Shown here: positions 26,856 to 36,291 of the stretch, piece by piece
How positions within the stretch are numbered: position 1 is the first letter of the stretch
How the letters are laid out: each line of letters opens with the position of its first letter
Assembly (NCBI RefSeq): GCF_900113035.1
Contig: NZ_FONX01000002.1
Coordinates: forward strand, 372,001 to 436,000
Direction of reading: 5' to 3'
Source: Paracidovorax wautersii
Lineage (GTDB): Bacteria > Pseudomonadota > Gammaproteobacteria > Burkholderiales > Burkholderiaceae_C
DNA: 64,000 nt
The notes under the pieces: generated by a model
Database searches by the model: none
Seen by the model: only the letters and a program-made list of their open reading frames with translations
Told to the model about the DNA's origin: nothing
Made by a program: the position numbers and the translations under genes

Positions 26856-29800
26856 ATGAAGATCACAGAAATGGCGCTGCGCGCCAGCAGACTCACCTAC
26901 CTTGCCGCGGTCATCATTCTTGTTGCCGGCATTGCCACGTTTCTCAATTTCCCTTCGCAGGAAGAGCCATCGGTCACGATTCGAGATGCGGTTGTTGCCG
27001 TTCTGAACCCTGGCATGCCAGCCGAACGTGTTGAGCAGTTGATCGCGCGTCCGATCGAGGAGCGTTTGCGGGAGCTGGCCGAGGTCAAGCGTGTAACCAC
27101 AACCGTTCGCGCGGGCGGGGCCGTCATACAGGTCACGATCTGGGAGCGGTACACCGACCTAGCCCCCATATGGCAGCGCGTTCGCGCGAAGGTTGCCGAT
27201 GCTCAGCCTCTGCTTCCACAGGGTACGTTGGGGCCATTTGTCAACGACGACTTCGGCCGTGTTGCCGTGGCCTCCATTGCGGTGACCGCGCCGGGCTACT
27301 CCATGGGCGAAATGCGTGTGTCGTTGAAAGAGATGCGCGATCGCCTATACGCGCTTCCCGGCGTTGATCGCATCAGCTTCTACGGCTTGCAGGAAGAGCG
27401 CGTCTATCTCGAATTTGATCGACCAAAACTAGCCCAGCTTGGATTGACCCCACAAGGGGTGATCGATCAACTCGTTAAACAAAACGTCGTGCTTTCAGGC
27501 GGGCAAATCGCCATCGGTGGCATCAACGCTTCGCTGGCTGTTAGTGGAGAGGTTCGCGACGCCGCTTCGCTGCGCGCGTTGCCGATCATGATGGCGCAAG
27601 CTCAGGGTGCGCGCGGTGCTTCGCCTGCTCCTTCAATCTCACTGGGAGAGCTTGCGCGCGTGCAGGTACAACCTGCAGATCCTCCCGAGTCTGCTGCAGT
27701 CTATAAGGGCCAGCCTGCCGTAGTGATGGCAGTGTCCATGACCTCGGGCCAGAACGTGGAGCAATTCGGCGTAGCCCTCAAATCCCGTGTGGCCGAGCTT
27801 GAGAAACTTCTGCCCGCAGGTTTCGAGCTCTCCTATGTGACATTCCAGGCAGACGTCGTCAAACGTGAAATGGGCAAGATGAACCAGGTGATGATCGAAA
27901 CGATTGTCATCGTGCTCGGCGTCGTCGTCCTTTTCCTGGGATGGCGCACAGGATTCATCGTCGGGATGATCGTGCCGCTTACCATTCTGGGGGCACTGAT
28001 CGTGATGCGCGCGCTGAACATCGAGCTGCAAAGTGTTTCGATGGCAGCCATCATCATCGCTTTGGGGCTCTTGGTAGACAACGGCATCGTGATTGCCGAA
28101 GACATTGAACGGCGCTTGGCAGCCGGTGAAGACCGCAAACAGGCTTGTCTCGAAGCGGGTCGTACCCTCGCACTGCCGCTGCTGACGTCCTCATTGGTTA
28201 TCGTCATCGCCTTCTCCCCGTTCTTCTTCGGCCAGAGTGCGACGAGTGAGTATCTGCGCTCTCTCGTCATTGTCCTCGCGCTCACGTTACTCGGATCTTG
28301 GCTGTTGTGTCTGACCGTCACTCCACTGCTGTGCTACCACTTCACCAAAGTGCATCATCAACCGGCGAATGACGCGCAAACCTACAACACACGCTTCTAT
28401 CGCGGCTATCGCAAGTTGCTTGAGTGGGTGCTTGACCACAAGGCGATCTACGTTGGTGTGATGACGGGTGCATTGGCCGTAGCTCTGTACGGATTCACGA
28501 CACTGCCATACGACTTCTTGCCGAAGTCCGACCGAGTTCAATTCCAAATACCGGTGCAGCTCGCCCCTGGAACGGATTCACGGCTCACTCTTGCCAAAGT
28601 GAAGGAAGTGAGCGGCTGGCTCGGTGATCAAGAAATCAACCCCGAAATCACGGATCACATTGGCTACGTCGCTGACGGTGGGCCGCGCTTCATCCTTGGG
28701 CTCAATCCCCCATTGCCAGCATCGAACATCGCGTACTTTGTCGTGACGGTCAAGGCAGGCACCAACATTGACGTCGTGATTGCCCGAACTCGGGCTTACT
28801 TCGCGCAGCATCATGGAGATGTACGCGCAGAGCCTCAGCGGTTCTCGCTAGGCACTACCGAAGCCGGCACAGCCGTCTACCGGGTCAGTGGGCCGGATCA
28901 TGAGGTGCTGATGAATGCGGCGGCGAAAATTGAGTCCGCGCTACGGGAGCTGCCAGGTACGGCCAACATCAAGAACAACTGGGATACCCGTGTCGGCCGT
29001 CTCGATGTTCGGGTCGATCAAGATCGTGCGCGACGTGCTGGCGTCACCACCGACGACATAGCTGCCTGGCTTGGCACCCGCTACATCGGCCAGTCGATCT
29101 CTGTGATCCGAGATGGCGATACCAGCGTGCCAATCGTGATGCGCGGGACGTCCAATGATCGGCGCAGCACTGCGGACGTTGGTTCGACGACCATCTATCC
29201 AGCGTCGGGTGGCCAGCCGGTTTCCCTGGCGCAAGTGGCCGATGTCACGCTCGCTAGCGAGCCGTCTGTGATCCAGCGCCGCAATCTCATTCGTACAGTC
29301 ACAGTTCAGGGGCAGAACACCGCATACACCGCGCAAGAGATCGTGGATCACCTCGCACCTCGGATCGCCGCAATTGAACTACCTGCAGGCTATGCCATAG
29401 AGCTTGGTGGAGAAATTGAGGAATCGGCTGAATCGAATGCATCGCTCACGCACTACATGCCGTTCGCTCTTCTGGCGATGTTGCTGCTATTCATCTGGCA
29501 GTTCAACTCCTTCCGCAAGCTGATCGTGATTCTCGCAACGATTCCCTTCACGTTGATTGGGGTCGTGATTGCACTGAAGGCAACAGGCACTCCTTTCAGC
29601 TTCATGGCGACATTCGGGGTGCTTGCGCTGTTCGGAATCATCGTCAACAACGCCGTTCTTCTGCTCGAACAAATTGAACACGGCCTCTCGGAAGGTCTCG
29701 CCCGACATGAAGCCCTGGTGGGAGCTGCGATGCAGCGGCTGCGTCCAATCGTGATGACCAAGGTGACCTGTATCGCGGGTCTCGTGCCCCTGATGTTGTT

Positions 29801-29972
29801 TGCGGGGCCGCTGTGGAAGGGCATGGCCATCGGCATGATCGGTGGTCTCGCACTTGGCACGCTCGTGACGCTTGGCCTGATTCCGTTGCTCTACGAGGTG
29901 CTGTTCGGAATGAAGTGGCCGGGCAGCAAACGGAGTCACGAGGCGGTACAACAACCAGTGCAACCGGTCTGA
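26856..29972 (+). CDS. RND efflux pump, HAE-1 type
   Basis: Inner-membrane proton-driven exporter of 1038 residues with the classic 1 + 5 + 1 + 5 membrane-helix pattern and two large periplasmic loops. In helix 4 it has GLLVDNGIVIAEDIERR: one of the two aspartates usual in AcrB-type pumps is kept, the neighbour is Asn, as in a subset of this family. The N-terminus has FPSQEEPSV, and the last helices contain FGIIVNNAVLLLEQIEHG. The substrate cannot be read from the sequence; lipophilic toxicants or antimicrobials are plausible. Followed by a hairpin terminator. Confidence 0.94.
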   Translation: MKITEMALRASRLTYLAAVIILVAGIATFLNFPSQEEPSVTIRDAVVAVLNPGMPAERVEQLIARPIEERLRELAEVKRVTTTVRAGGAVIQVTIWERYTDLAPIWQRVRAKVADAQPLLPQGTLGPFVNDDFGRVAVASIAVTAPGYSMGEMRVSLKEMRDRLYALPGVDRISFYGLQEERVYLEFDRPKLAQLGLTPQGVIDQLVKQNVVLSGGQIAIGGINASLAVSGEVRDAASLRALPIMMAQAQGARGASPAPSISLGELARVQVQPADPPESAAVYKGQPAVVMAVSMTSGQNVEQFGVALKSRVAELEKLLPAGFELSYVTFQADVVKREMGKMNQVMIETIVIVLGVVVLFLGWRTGFIVGMIVPLTILGALIVMRALNIELQSVSMAAIIIALGLLVDNGIVIAEDIERRLAAGEDRKQACLEAGRTLALPLLTSSLVIVIAFSPFFFGQSATSEYLRSLVIVLALTLLGSWLLCLTVTPLLCYHFTKVHHQPANDAQTYNTRFYRGYRKLLEWVLDHKAIYVGVMTGALAVALYGFTTLPYDFLPKSDRVQFQIPVQLAPGTDSRLTLAKVKEVSGWLGDQEINPEITDHIGYVADGGPRFILGLNPPLPASNIAYFVVTVKAGTNIDVVIARTRAYFAQHHGDVRAEPQRFSLGTTEAGTAVYRVSGPDHEVLMNAAAKIESALRELPGTANIKNNWDTRVGRLDVRVDQDRARRAGVTTDDIAAWLGTRYIGQSISVIRDGDTSVPIVMRGTSNDRRSTADVGSTTIYPASGGQPVSLAQVADVTLASEPSVIQRRNLIRTVTVQGQNTAYTAQEIVDHLAPRIAAIELPAGYAIELGGEIEESAESNASLTHYMPFALLAMLLLFIWQFNSFRKLIVILATIPFTLIGVVIALKATGTPFSFMATFGVLALFGIIVNNAVLLLEQIEHGLSEGLARHEALVGAAMQRLRPIVMTKVTCIAGLVPLMLFAGPLWKGMAIGMIGGLALGTLVTLGLIPLLYEVLFGMKWPGSKRSHEAVQQPVQPV

Positions 29973-30000
29973 TCCCTCAGCGTAACTGTCCACACGCTTC

Positions 30001-30033
30001 CCCCGATCTCTCTCGTGGCCGGAGAGATCGGGG
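30001..30033 (+). terminator. Hairpin after the RND operon
   Basis: A perfect 12-bp stem CCCCGATCTCTC / GAGAGATCGGGG with a 9-nt loop, 28 bases after the pump gene stop. It lacks a T-run. Confidence 0.6.
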
Positions 30034-30162
30034 AGACAGATTCTCGCCATCAGAGAGTTTAAGAAGAAATCAGAAGCAGAGCGAATTGACCGCCTACTGC
30101 CTATTCTTTGATGCTTTGATGCTTTGATAATCAATTTTCACTGAATAGATTTGGAGAAATAT

Positions 30163-30498
30163 ATGAACCCGTTGTCATGGAATCCATGGTTGGTTCTACT
30201 GATTGCCGGCCTGTTCGAAATCGGTTGGCCACTAGGCCTCAAGATGGGTGCGGCCAATGCAGCGATGCGCTACGTGGGGCCGGCGATTGCAGTTGCCTGT
30301 ATGGCAGCCAGCGGCTTTTTCCTATGGTTATCTCTTAAACAGATCCCCATAGGAACAGCTTATGCGGTCTGGACCGGCATCGGTTCGCTGGGCGCGTTTT
30401 TCGTGGGCGTGTATGTGTTCGGCGATACCGCCTCCTTGATACGTTGGGTTGGAATTGCGCTGGTTGTTGCTGGCATCGTCTGTCTGAAAATGGGATAA
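30163..30498 (+). CDS. SMR-family exporter, SugE/Gdx type
   Basis: Small multidrug-resistance transporter of 111 residues with four membrane helices. The conserved membrane glutamate is in LFEIGWPLGLKMG, and GTAYAVWTGIGSLGAF is the SMR signature. The SugE/Gdx branch exports guanidinium and some quaternary ammonium compounds. The ATG at 30163 has GGAG six bases upstream and is preferred to the TTG four codons earlier. It is followed without a gap by the lipoprotein gene. No guanidine riboswitch could be made out upstream. Confidence 0.88.
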   Translation: MNPLSWNPWLVLLIAGLFEIGWPLGLKMGAANAAMRYVGPAIAVACMAASGFFLWLSLKQIPIGTAYAVWTGIGSLGAFFVGVYVFGDTASLIRWVGIALVVAGIVCLKMG

Positions 30499-31128
30499 AT
30501 GAAAATATATATGAAACGCCCTATTTCATTAATCCATTTTGTGCTGCTGGCAGGCCTCACGGCAACCTTATCTGGCTGTGCTTCAAACGGAATGACTCGA
30601 TCAGGGTTTCTTGGTGATTACGATGTATTGGGAAAAACGAAGTACGAAAATGTTCTGCTCTTCAAGGCGCCAGGCTTTGAACCCAGTCGTTACCGGGAAA
30701 TATTAGTCGAGGATGCTCAGGTAGTGACGGCAACTGGACGCATAGGTGGGCTTGAAGCTGAGCAAGTGCGAGAGCTTCTCGATCACGTCAACAGTGAACT
30801 GCGACATCTCCAAACTAAGTCCGAAGCTCCCGCATCGTCAGGCCGCATACGTGTGCGTGTGGCAATTACGACCATTGAGACGCCCAATAGAGCAGTCAAC
30901 ACCCTAACGACGTTGCTTGTTGGACCAGTGACAACTGGGGGAGCTAGTTTGGAGTTTGAGGCAGTAGATGAACAAACAGATCGTCGGGTGGCTGCTGCTA
31001 GCTGCTTCGAGCACGGCAACGCTCTCGCGGATTTCAAAGGCTCCTACACACTGCTCGGGCATGCAAAGTCTGCAATCACCACCTGCCTTGAACGGATCAA
31101 TAGCGCTTGGAGAAGTGCTGGCTCGTGA
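30499..31128 (+). CDS. Lipoprotein, DUF3313-like
   Basis: A 209-residue lipoprotein with signal peptide and lipobox LSGC (MKRPISLIHFVLLAGLTATL...). Near the N-terminus of the mature part, SGFLGDYDVLG resembles the DUF3313 family entry. The rest mixes short strands and helices, including RIRVRVAITTIETPN. It starts directly after the gdx-like stop codon (TAAATG), so the two are co-translated. An alternative ATG lies 12 bases downstream. Function unknown; it is probably anchored in the outer membrane. Confidence 0.7.
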   Translation: MKIYMKRPISLIHFVLLAGLTATLSGCASNGMTRSGFLGDYDVLGKTKYENVLLFKAPGFEPSRYREILVEDAQVVTATGRIGGLEAEQVRELLDHVNSELRHLQTKSEAPASSGRIRVRVAITTIETPNRAVNTLTTLLVGPVTTGGASLEFEAVDEQTDRRVAAASCFEHGNALADFKGSYTLLGHAKSAITTCLERINSAWRSAGS

Positions 31129-31316
31129 ATAGCTGCTATTCCATAACTTCGCGCGGATCGCGAGGAGCCTCATCAAGGGGATTCGTAGGGTGCCGTTCTT
31201 GTAACGTCTGCAGCATTCTGGAGTGGCTCTGCTTCGTCGCAAAATTGCCGGCGTTTCTCGTTCTTGTCTATTCGAAACGCTGCGTGGTGCTGCTTGCAGA
31301 GGTAAAGCGCCTGGAG

Positions 31317-32738
31317 GTGTGTAAATTCACACGATGGAGTTTGGCCGGTGTGCTGGCAACGGTAGTTCTGACAGGGTGTTCCACTTACCGTCCTTGGATC
31401 AACCCGACACTTTCCGACGCCGCCTTAATGTCTCTCGCCGAGAACGACCAACGCATCAGGCCGTCGGAGGTCAACCAACCGGTGGTTGTAGCGGTGACAC
31501 TGTCAGGCGGGGGCGCTCGGGCGGCGGCCTTCGGCCTGGGCGTGCTGCGCGAACTCAAGGCCACACGCTTCGCGCTAGAGGGCCAGGAGACCACTCTGTT
31601 GGATCAGGTGTTCCTGGTCAGCGGAGTGTCGGGGGGCAGCATCCTTGCCGCGCACTTCGCGGCCTTCGGCGATGCCACGCTGACTCGTTTCGAGCCGGAT
31701 TTTCTGCTTGTGCCTTTTGAGGGGCGACTCATACGTGAAGCTCTGTGGCCTGAGCGTCTTTATAGACTAACTTCACCTTGGTTTGGGCGCAGCCAGATCC
31801 TGGCTCAACGCTTGGACGAACTTTTTGAAGGCCGCACCTTTGGTGACGTGCGCCGACGACCGGGCGCGCCCGAACTGATGATCACGGCAACCGACCTCAC
31901 GACCGGTGCCCCTTTCGATTTCACCACCGAGCAATTCCGGCTAATCTGTTCCGACCTCGATGCAACGCCGCTGTCTTTCGCGGTGGCGGCCTCGTCGGCA
32001 GTACCGCTGGTGCTGTCGCCCGTAACGGTGCGAAACAACGCCAATACCTGTCCGCCGCCTCTCCGATCTTTGCCTGTCAGAGGGCAAAATTACAGATCAC
32101 GCATCCTGCAAAGCGGCATAGACAGCTACCTCAATGCGCACGATCGGCCCTATATCCACCTCGTGGACGGTGGTGTCTCCGACAACCTCGGCGTACGTCT
32201 GATGCTAGACCGGCTAGTAGCTTCGGGCTCAATGAGCGCCAATTTCTCGGAGGTCAAGCCCGGAAGCTTGCGCCGACTCGTGTTGGTGACGGTGAACTCC
32301 GAACGAGGACTGAGCGAGAGAGTGGACAGTAGCGACCGAGTTCCCAGCACGACGCAAGTACTTGAGTCGCTGATCTTCGGTGCCGGCGCTCGCGAGACCC
32401 AGGTGACGCTGGCCATGCTTAACGACGACCTGCAACACTGGCGTTCCGAGATTGTCCGCACCCGTGGCCAAGCGGACAGCCCCTTTGCGGCCGACGCAGA
32501 AATCTACGTAGTAAGCGTAAGTCTGAACGACGTGCCGGACGACAAGATCCGGCATTCGCTGCTGCGCGTGCCCACAGCCTTCACGATCGAGGCTACGGAT
32601 GTCTTGGACCTGCAAACTGCGGGAGGCGAAGCACTGAGGCAATCCAAGGAGTTTATGGCATTGATTGAATCTCTAAGAAGAATCACAGCAGCCAAGCAGA
32701 CTGCGCCTGGTACTCAGCTTCCCTTGATATCTAACTGA
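31317..32738 (+). CDS. Patatin-like phospholipase, lipoprotein
   Basis: Predicted lipid acyl hydrolase with the Ser-Asp dyad of patatins. Seen: oxyanion segment SGGGARAAAFGLG, nucleophile elbow GVSGGS, and catalytic Asp in LVDGGVSDN. A signal peptide VCKFTRWSLAGVLATVVLTGC with lipobox VLTGC suggests a GTG start at 31317; the frame stays open to 31107 and an upstream start cannot be excluded. The C-terminus continues for about 200 residues after the DGG motif. Its stop lies inside the last codons of the convergent relaxase gene (8-bp overlap). Probably an envelope enzyme; substrate unknown. Confidence 0.82.
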   Translation: MCKFTRWSLAGVLATVVLTGCSTYRPWINPTLSDAALMSLAENDQRIRPSEVNQPVVVAVTLSGGGARAAAFGLGVLRELKATRFALEGQETTLLDQVFLVSGVSGGSILAAHFAAFGDATLTRFEPDFLLVPFEGRLIREALWPERLYRLTSPWFGRSQILAQRLDELFEGRTFGDVRRRPGAPELMITATDLTTGAPFDFTTEQFRLICSDLDATPLSFAVAASSAVPLVLSPVTVRNNANTCPPPLRSLPVRGQNYRSRILQSGIDSYLNAHDRPYIHLVDGGVSDNLGVRLMLDRLVASGSMSANFSEVKPGSLRRLVLVTVNSERGLSERVDSSDRVPSTTQVLESLIFGAGARETQVTLAMLNDDLQHWRSEIVRTRGQADSPFAADAEIYVVSVSLNDVPDDKIRHSLLRVPTAFTIEATDVLDLQTAGGEALRQSKEFMALIESLRRITAAKQTAPGTQLPLISN

Positions 32739-34713
32739 TACCGATACTGGGCTTTCGTCCAAGTTCCCAAGAGGCACTTCCGCCGATAACCTTTGCGGCA
32801 AGCTGTTGTCCCAGTCGCGGCTCAATTACCGGCCGCCACGGCACAAGGCTGAACCCCATGCCGTCATCGAGCATCGCGTAGCGCCCGCTGGCGAGCATAA
32901 TGGAACGCCGGTAGATACCGGCTACGCGCTGCCCGTCGGCCACCGGGCGATGCTCTAGGCCGGTTTCCGCCGCAATGTCTTTCGCGGCCTGCACTAGTTC
33001 CCGATTGCGTAGCGTGCCCAGCAGGTTGCGCGCGAGGATGACGCGCTGCCCGCGGCGCTGTGCCAGCCCCTGTTCTTCGAGGAAATCGGCTCGCTGCTGT
33101 ATGGCCTGCTTGGTATCACCGCCAAAGCCCAAGTTGCCCAGCCCACGGCCACCGCCGATCAGTTGCTGGTCAAGCCAAGTCGCGCCGATGACGCGGGCCT
33201 GCCGTTCAATAGGAAGGTGTGATTTCAGCTCTACGGCTACATCGCCCAGCCGTTGCGCGTCGTATTGGCGGCCACGCTCGGCCAGGTCGTCCGGTACCTT
33301 CCATAGCCCTTCGGCCACGCGCTCCACGATGCAAGCCCGGCGCAGGGCTTCCAGCCGCCGGACATGAGCGGCGACGACTTCCTGCGGGTCGCGTCCGGGC
33401 GTAGCCCGGCCCTGCTCGATTACCAGGTGATGATCGGTGCGGTACAGGCCATCGCTCGCCAGCGAGGCGATGTTCTTGTCGGCCGTGCGCACCTCAGTCG
33501 AACCCTTCACCTCTACCACAGCGCCCGTGGGATAGTTCGCCAGTTCGTCGCGGGCGTTCAGTGCAACGTAGTGGGCCTTACCGTCCGTGCCGTCGATGAT
33601 CAGATAGCCTCGGTCGTGCAACTCATCGGCAAGCCCCTTCGCGGCCACGCGGCCGATGAGGCTGCGACCATCGTCGCCCGGCTCGAACACCGCCAGCTCA
33701 CGCGGCTGGCCGCTCATGGCCCGCTGCATCGTTCGGATGATGTCGCCACGCTCACCCAGGGCACGCAAGGTCTTCTCGGCATCGGCATGAATGGCCCAGG
33801 TGCCGGGCTGCACCTCGTCGGCTAGGCCCAGGCGCTGCAAGCGTTGCAGGCGGCCGATCAGCAGCAGGCGCTGGCGTTGCAACCTCGGCTCGTTGAGCCG
33901 TTCGACATGCACCCGGCCATCCTCGCCGGTCTCGCGCTGCAAGGTGCGATCCAGGCTCGTCCACCGCTCCTGTTCCACCTCGCGCCTCAAGGTCTGCTGA
34001 ATCTCCAGTTCGGTGCGCGGCCCCAGCCACTCGGTCGCCAGCTCGGCGGCGCGATGGCGGAAGCCGTGGGCGATGTAGTCACCCGCGATGATGAGGTCTT
34101 TGCCGGTGTCGTCGCGCCCGCGCACGATCAGGTGGGTGTGCGGGTTGTCGGTGTTCCAGTGATCCACCGCCACCCAATCCAGCCGCGTGCCCAGGTCGGC
34201 TTCCATGCGGCTCACCAGATGCCGGGTGTAGGTGCGCAGGTCGTCCAGCTCGGCCCCGTCCTCGGGCGAGACGATGAAGCGGAAATGGTGCCGGTCGTCG
34301 GCGCAGCGTTCCTTGAAGGCGTCCAGATCGGCTTCGTCGGCCTGTGGCCCGTAGCCCCGGCCCGGTTCGCCATCGCGACCCGCGCCGTCGCGCTCGATGT
34401 AGCGCAGGTGCTTGGCGAGCGATTGCGGGCTGGCCCGCTGGTGATTGACCAGCAAGGTCTTGATGGTCACGCGCCGCGACATGGGCATTAGCTTCGCCCC
34501 GGCGAAGCGCGCCGCCGTGTGGCCACGTCCGAGCCGAGAGCCGGGCCGCTGGCCGGTGCCAGCCGCGCCAGGACGGCGTACTGCCGACTTGCCGCTGCTG
34601 GCTTTGCCGGCCTGCTTGAGCACCTTGGAAACGAAGCTCTGCCCCTGGCCCTTGCCCCGGTTCTTCGGGGCGCTGGGGCGCACGCGAAAGTCGTCGTCGC
34701 GGCTGTCGGTCAT
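32731..34713 (-). CDS. traI: Relaxase TraI, MOB-P/VirD2 type with DUF3363 region
   Basis: The relaxase nicks oriT, stays bound to the 5' end and is carried into the recipient. The 660-residue protein starts at MTDSRDDDFRVRPSAPK (34713). Seen: a basic N-terminus, motif I Tyr in LRYIERDGAG, motif III DHWNTDNPHTHLIVRG with the metal-binding histidines, then the long DUF3363 C-terminal region typical of Tn4371-type relaxases. The C-terminus seems complete despite the 8-bp overlap with the patatin gene. Upstream of it lies the inverted-repeat-rich oriT candidate. Confidence 0.94.
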   Translation of the reverse strand: MTDSRDDDFRVRPSAPKNRGKGQGQSFVSKVLKQAGKASSGKSAVRRPGAAGTGQRPGSRLGRGHTAARFAGAKLMPMSRRVTIKTLLVNHQRASPQSLAKHLRYIERDGAGRDGEPGRGYGPQADEADLDAFKERCADDRHHFRFIVSPEDGAELDDLRTYTRHLVSRMEADLGTRLDWVAVDHWNTDNPHTHLIVRGRDDTGKDLIIAGDYIAHGFRHRAAELATEWLGPRTELEIQQTLRREVEQERWTSLDRTLQRETGEDGRVHVERLNEPRLQRQRLLLIGRLQRLQRLGLADEVQPGTWAIHADAEKTLRALGERGDIIRTMQRAMSGQPRELAVFEPGDDGRSLIGRVAAKGLADELHDRGYLIIDGTDGKAHYVALNARDELANYPTGAVVEVKGSTEVRTADKNIASLASDGLYRTDHHLVIEQGRATPGRDPQEVVAAHVRRLEALRRACIVERVAEGLWKVPDDLAERGRQYDAQRLGDVAVELKSHLPIERQARVIGATWLDQQLIGGGRGLGNLGFGGDTKQAIQQRADFLEEQGLAQRRGQRVILARNLLGTLRNRELVQAAKDIAAETGLEHRPVADGQRVAGIYRRSIMLASGRYAMLDDGMGFSLVPWRPVIEPRLGQQLAAKVIGGSASWELGRKPSIGIS

Positions 34714-35149
34714 GGCTGCGCTCCCCGCAAGCTTGGGCGTGTCCTGTCGTGCGAAGCACGCGGACATGCCAGCATTGGCGCGACCCTCGCGCCAAACGCG
34801 GCACGGTGGCGAAGCCGCTCCGTGCCGCGTTCCCCCCATGTGCTGACTGGCTTTCGACGCGGCCAGGTGCCGCGTCCTTTTGTCTTGCCTTCCGCCTTTG
34901 CCCTTCGCTGTCGCTCCAGGCAACGGCGGCCCGGCGGCGCTGCTGCGTGAACAGACAGCGCGCCGGCGAAAGCGCCAATGGCCGCAGGCCGGGCGCGTTC
35001 GAGGCAAGACGCCTGAACGTTGGACGGCTGCGCCGGATGCTGCGCGACGTGCGGTGCGAATGCACCGGCACGACAGGCGCAGCGACACTGAAGCAGCCAG
35101 CAGAACGACATGCCCGATGGCACGTCAGAGCGCAGCGAATCGGCGGCCA
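34714..35149. other. Candidate origin of transfer (oriT) region
   Basis: A 436-bp stretch without a credible gene between the relaxase start and the traF stop. It contains TTGGCGCGA-ccc-TCGCGCCAA (34775-34795), AACGCGGCACGG / CCGTGCCGCGTT (34795-34806 and 34820-34831), and GACGCGGC-N5-GCCGCGTC (34856-34876). A TCCTG at 34742-34746 resembles the nic core of IncP-type oriT sites. Position and inverted repeats fit an oriT; this is inferred, not shown. Confidence 0.5.
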
Positions 35150-35749
35150 TCATGGGCGTATCTCCGGCCACACCGGATGCGCAACGCCGATCACGGCGGA
35201 TGCGCTGACCGGGCCGAAATAGCGGCTGTCGAACGATGCTGGATTCGTCACGCTCAACAGGAGCAGTTCGCCCGGTTCAAGGCGGCGGCAAAGCTGCAAG
35301 GACGGCAGCGCCCGGCCCAGCCGGTCGGCGGGCAGTACGGCGGCCGAAGGCACGCCGTCGATGCGTACCTGACCGGCGACGATGCAGACGTGTTGCGGCG
35401 CGACCGCGCCCACACGTTTGAGCAGCGGAACGCGCGTCGGCAGGTAGCCGCGCTGCGCAGCGAGCGCGGCAGCCGTGGCCGGAAGCGGCACCAGCACGAT
35501 GCTGTCCACGGACAACGGACGTGGCAGCGAGGCGGTGCGCGGGTCGAACGGGTCAATGCGATACCAGCCGACCGCCACGCTGTCGGACGGGTTGTAGGTC
35601 AGACGCGGCAGCGGCGACACGAAAGCCGCCCAGGCCAGCGCAGCGAAGCCGATGGCGGCCAGTGTCGCCAGCACGATGCGAGCGCGCAGGCGTGAGCGAG
35701 GACGCGGCGCCACGTCGGGCGCGTTGGGTGTGGTGGTCGGGGCGGTCAT
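35150..35749 (-). CDS. traF: TraF signal peptidase (S26), pilin cyclisation
   Basis: TraF of RP4 trims and cyclises the TrbC pilin in the periplasm. The 199-residue protein has one N-terminal membrane helix (about residues 22-43), the catalytic Ser in NPSDSVAVGWYRI and the general-base Lys in LLKRVGAVAPQHVC, and the C-terminal box FDSRYFGPVSASAVIG. The start at 35749 overlaps the DUF2840 stop by 4 bases; longer open frames upstream belong to DUF2840 in another phase. It fits the trbC gene of the same element. Confidence 0.93.
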   Translation of the reverse strand: MTAPTTTPNAPDVAPRPRSRLRARIVLATLAAIGFAALAWAAFVSPLPRLTYNPSDSVAVGWYRIDPFDPRTASLPRPLSVDSIVLVPLPATAAALAAQRGYLPTRVPLLKRVGAVAPQHVCIVAGQVRIDGVPSAAVLPADRLGRALPSLQLCRRLEPGELLLLSVTNPASFDSRYFGPVSASAVIGVAHPVWPEIRP

Positions 35750-36291
35750 GGCAGCACCTTCCCGGCCAGCCAGGCGGTATGCCGCTCGGTGGTGTATTCG
35801 GGCAGCGCAAGGCGAGCCGCAAGACGGTTGCCCAGCGTGCGCCAGTACGCCGGCGACACGTCGATGGCAGCGATGCCCAGCGCCTCGATGCCGTCGATGC
35901 GCTCCAGCACGGCGCGCACGTTGGCATCGCCTTCGGTGTGTAGGAGCAAGCGCGCGCCCGGCTGAACACCGGGGATGCGCTGCGCCGCGTCCAGCGGTGT
36001 GCAAGCCTGCATCACCATGAGTTGCCAGCGGATCGTGCCGTAGTCGTTGGCCTGCCAGCGGATGCGGCAGAGCATCGCGCCCGGCAGGAACACCGCGCAG
36101 CGCCGCCAGCGGTCGAGCTGAAGCGTGCGCGCCGGTTCGCCGAAGCGCAGGTAGAGCTTGAAGCGATGTTCGAGGTAGGCCAGCGAAACGCGCGTCAGCG
36201 GCACATTGCCGGCCTGTCCGGCGAGTGCCGAAAGCGCAGGCAGCGGCGCAGCCGGTGCCGCGTTCGCGGCAGGCCAAGCGAATGCGTTCAT
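35746..36291 (-). CDS. DUF2840 domain protein
   Basis: A 181-residue protein of the DUF2840 family, conserved between parA and traF in Tn4371-type elements. Seen: TRVSLAYLEHRFKLYLRFGE, RRCAVFLPGAMLCRIRWQANDYG with a central WQLMVMQACTP, and a C-terminal region with ALPEYTTERHTAWLAGKVLP. There is no signal peptide. Start and stop overlap neighbouring genes by 4 bases. The function is not established; its place suggests a role in transfer or maintenance. Confidence 0.85.
   Translation of the reverse strand: MNAFAWPAANAAPAAPLPALSALAGQAGNVPLTRVSLAYLEHRFKLYLRFGEPARTLQLDRWRRCAVFLPGAMLCRIRWQANDYGTIRWQLMVMQACTPLDAAQRIPGVQPGARLLLHTEGDANVRAVLERIDGIEALGIAAIDVSPAYWRTLGNRLAARLALPEYTTERHTAWLAGKVLP

Noticed and set aside
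29973-30162. Guanidine riboswitch before the Gdx-like gene
   Set aside because: The conserved motifs of the known guanidine riboswitch classes could not be found by eye; only a terminator hairpin and short repeats are visible.
32731-32738. Relaxase gene truncated by the cargo insertion
   Set aside because: The overlap with the patatin gene is only 8 bp and the relaxase C-terminus keeps the family-like ending, so the gene appears complete.
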